Below, in pieces: positions 6,882 to 7,089 of a DNA stretch of 7,089 bases (its first letter is position 1; each line of letters opens with the position of its first letter). Made by a program: the position numbers and the translations under genes. The DNA lies in the NCBI GenBank assembly GCA_017435185.1, contig JAFSFN010000232.1:1-7089 (forward strand), read 5' to 3'. Below the pieces are notes generated by a model that ran no database searches, was not told the origin of the DNA, and saw only the letters and a program-made list of their open reading frames with translations. The DNA comes from Clostridia bacterium. GTDB lineage: Bacteria; Bacillota; Clostridia; Christensenellales; CAG-138.

Positions 6882-7089
6882 ATGAAATCAATAATGCTCG
6901 GCAACGAGGCAGTTGCACGCGGTCTTTATGAGGCAGGCTGCACCGTCGTATCCAGCTATCCCGGTACTCCCAGTACCGAAATAACAGAAAACGCCGCAAA
7001 GTATGACGAGATCTACTGCGAGTGGGCACCCAACGAAAAAGTAGCAATGGAAGTTGCACACGGCGCATCCATGGGCGGCTGCCGCACAT
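6882..7089 (+). CDS. iorA: Indolepyruvate:ferredoxin oxidoreductase alpha subunit (IorA), N-terminal 69 residues, cut by window edge
   Basis: Start ATG 6882 is preceded by AAAGGAG (6865-6871), ten bases away. The opening MLGNEAVARGLYEAG (5-19), followed by SYPGTPSTEI (25-34) and NEKVAMEVAHGAS (51-63), is the characteristic N-terminus of IorA; the PGTPS form separates it from pyruvate and branched-chain oxoacid oxidoreductases, which usually carry PITPS. IorA is the large thiamine-diphosphate and iron-sulfur subunit, about 600 residues in full, working with IorB. It interconverts arylpyruvates and CoA with aryl-acetyl-CoA, CO2 and reduced ferredoxin, and is reversible. The thiamine- and Fe-S-binding parts and iorB would lie beyond the right edge. 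In this T-box operon, next to an AMP-forming ligase, the biosynthetic (reductive carboxylation) direction is favoured by inference. The oxygen sensitivity of such enzymes suits an anaerobe. Confidence 0.92.
   Translation, partial: MKSIMLGNEAVARGLYEAGCTVVSSYPGTPSTEITENAAKYDEIYCEWAPNEKVAMEVAHGASMGGCRT

Noticed and set aside
3651..7089. Degradative (fermentative) role for the ligase/IOR gene set, yielding aryl acids from tyrosine
   Set aside because: An operon induced by tyrosine starvation would be an odd place for a tyrosine-degrading route, and the AMP-forming ligase favours activation of the acid. It is not fully excluded without expression data.

Overview
The window looks like part of a chromosome from an anaerobic Gram-positive Clostridia, most likely a Ruminococcus/Oscillospiraceae-type gut or rumen bacterium. 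The evidence is a canonical T-box tRNA-sensing leader, strong AGGAGG-type ribosome binding sites, frequent ATA isoleucine codons, and the start of an oxygen-sensitive ferredoxin-dependent oxidoreductase. The genus is inference. No mobile element, CRISPR array, tRNA or rRNA gene was seen.

Layout. Bases 1-3197 on the minus strand are one unbroken reading frame, cut by the left window edge. It is the N-terminal 1065 residues of a very large cyclic beta-1,2-glucan synthase-like protein (NdvB/ChvB type, GT84). Bases 3198-3650 are a divergent control region. It holds a modest promoter for the glucan synthase and, facing right, a near-consensus sigma-A promoter followed by a complete T-box leader with antiterminator and intrinsic terminator. 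To the right lie three plus-strand genes spaced 49 and 38 bases apart: an AMP-forming acyl-CoA synthetase (3651-5285), a sodium:solute symporter (5335-6843), and the first 69 codons of iorA, the alpha subunit of indolepyruvate:ferredoxin oxidoreductase (6882 onward, cut by the right edge).

How they fit together. The Stem I specifier loop can be folded by hand, and it presents GAA-UAC-A, a tyrosine codon. The acceptor-pairing bulge is UGGU, which matches a tRNA ending in ACCA. The three genes are therefore expected to be switched on when tRNA-Tyr is uncharged. That timing suits a supply route rather than tyrosine degradation. The most economical reading is salvage of aryl acids: the symporter imports an arylacetate such as 4-hydroxyphenylacetate, the ligase makes the aryl-acetyl-CoA, IOR run in reverse carboxylates it to the arylpyruvate using reduced ferredoxin, and an aminotransferase encoded elsewhere makes tyrosine. 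Each step has precedent in rumen bacteria or methanogens. The T-box-controlled cassette combining uptake, activation and reductive carboxylation is the most interesting content of the window.
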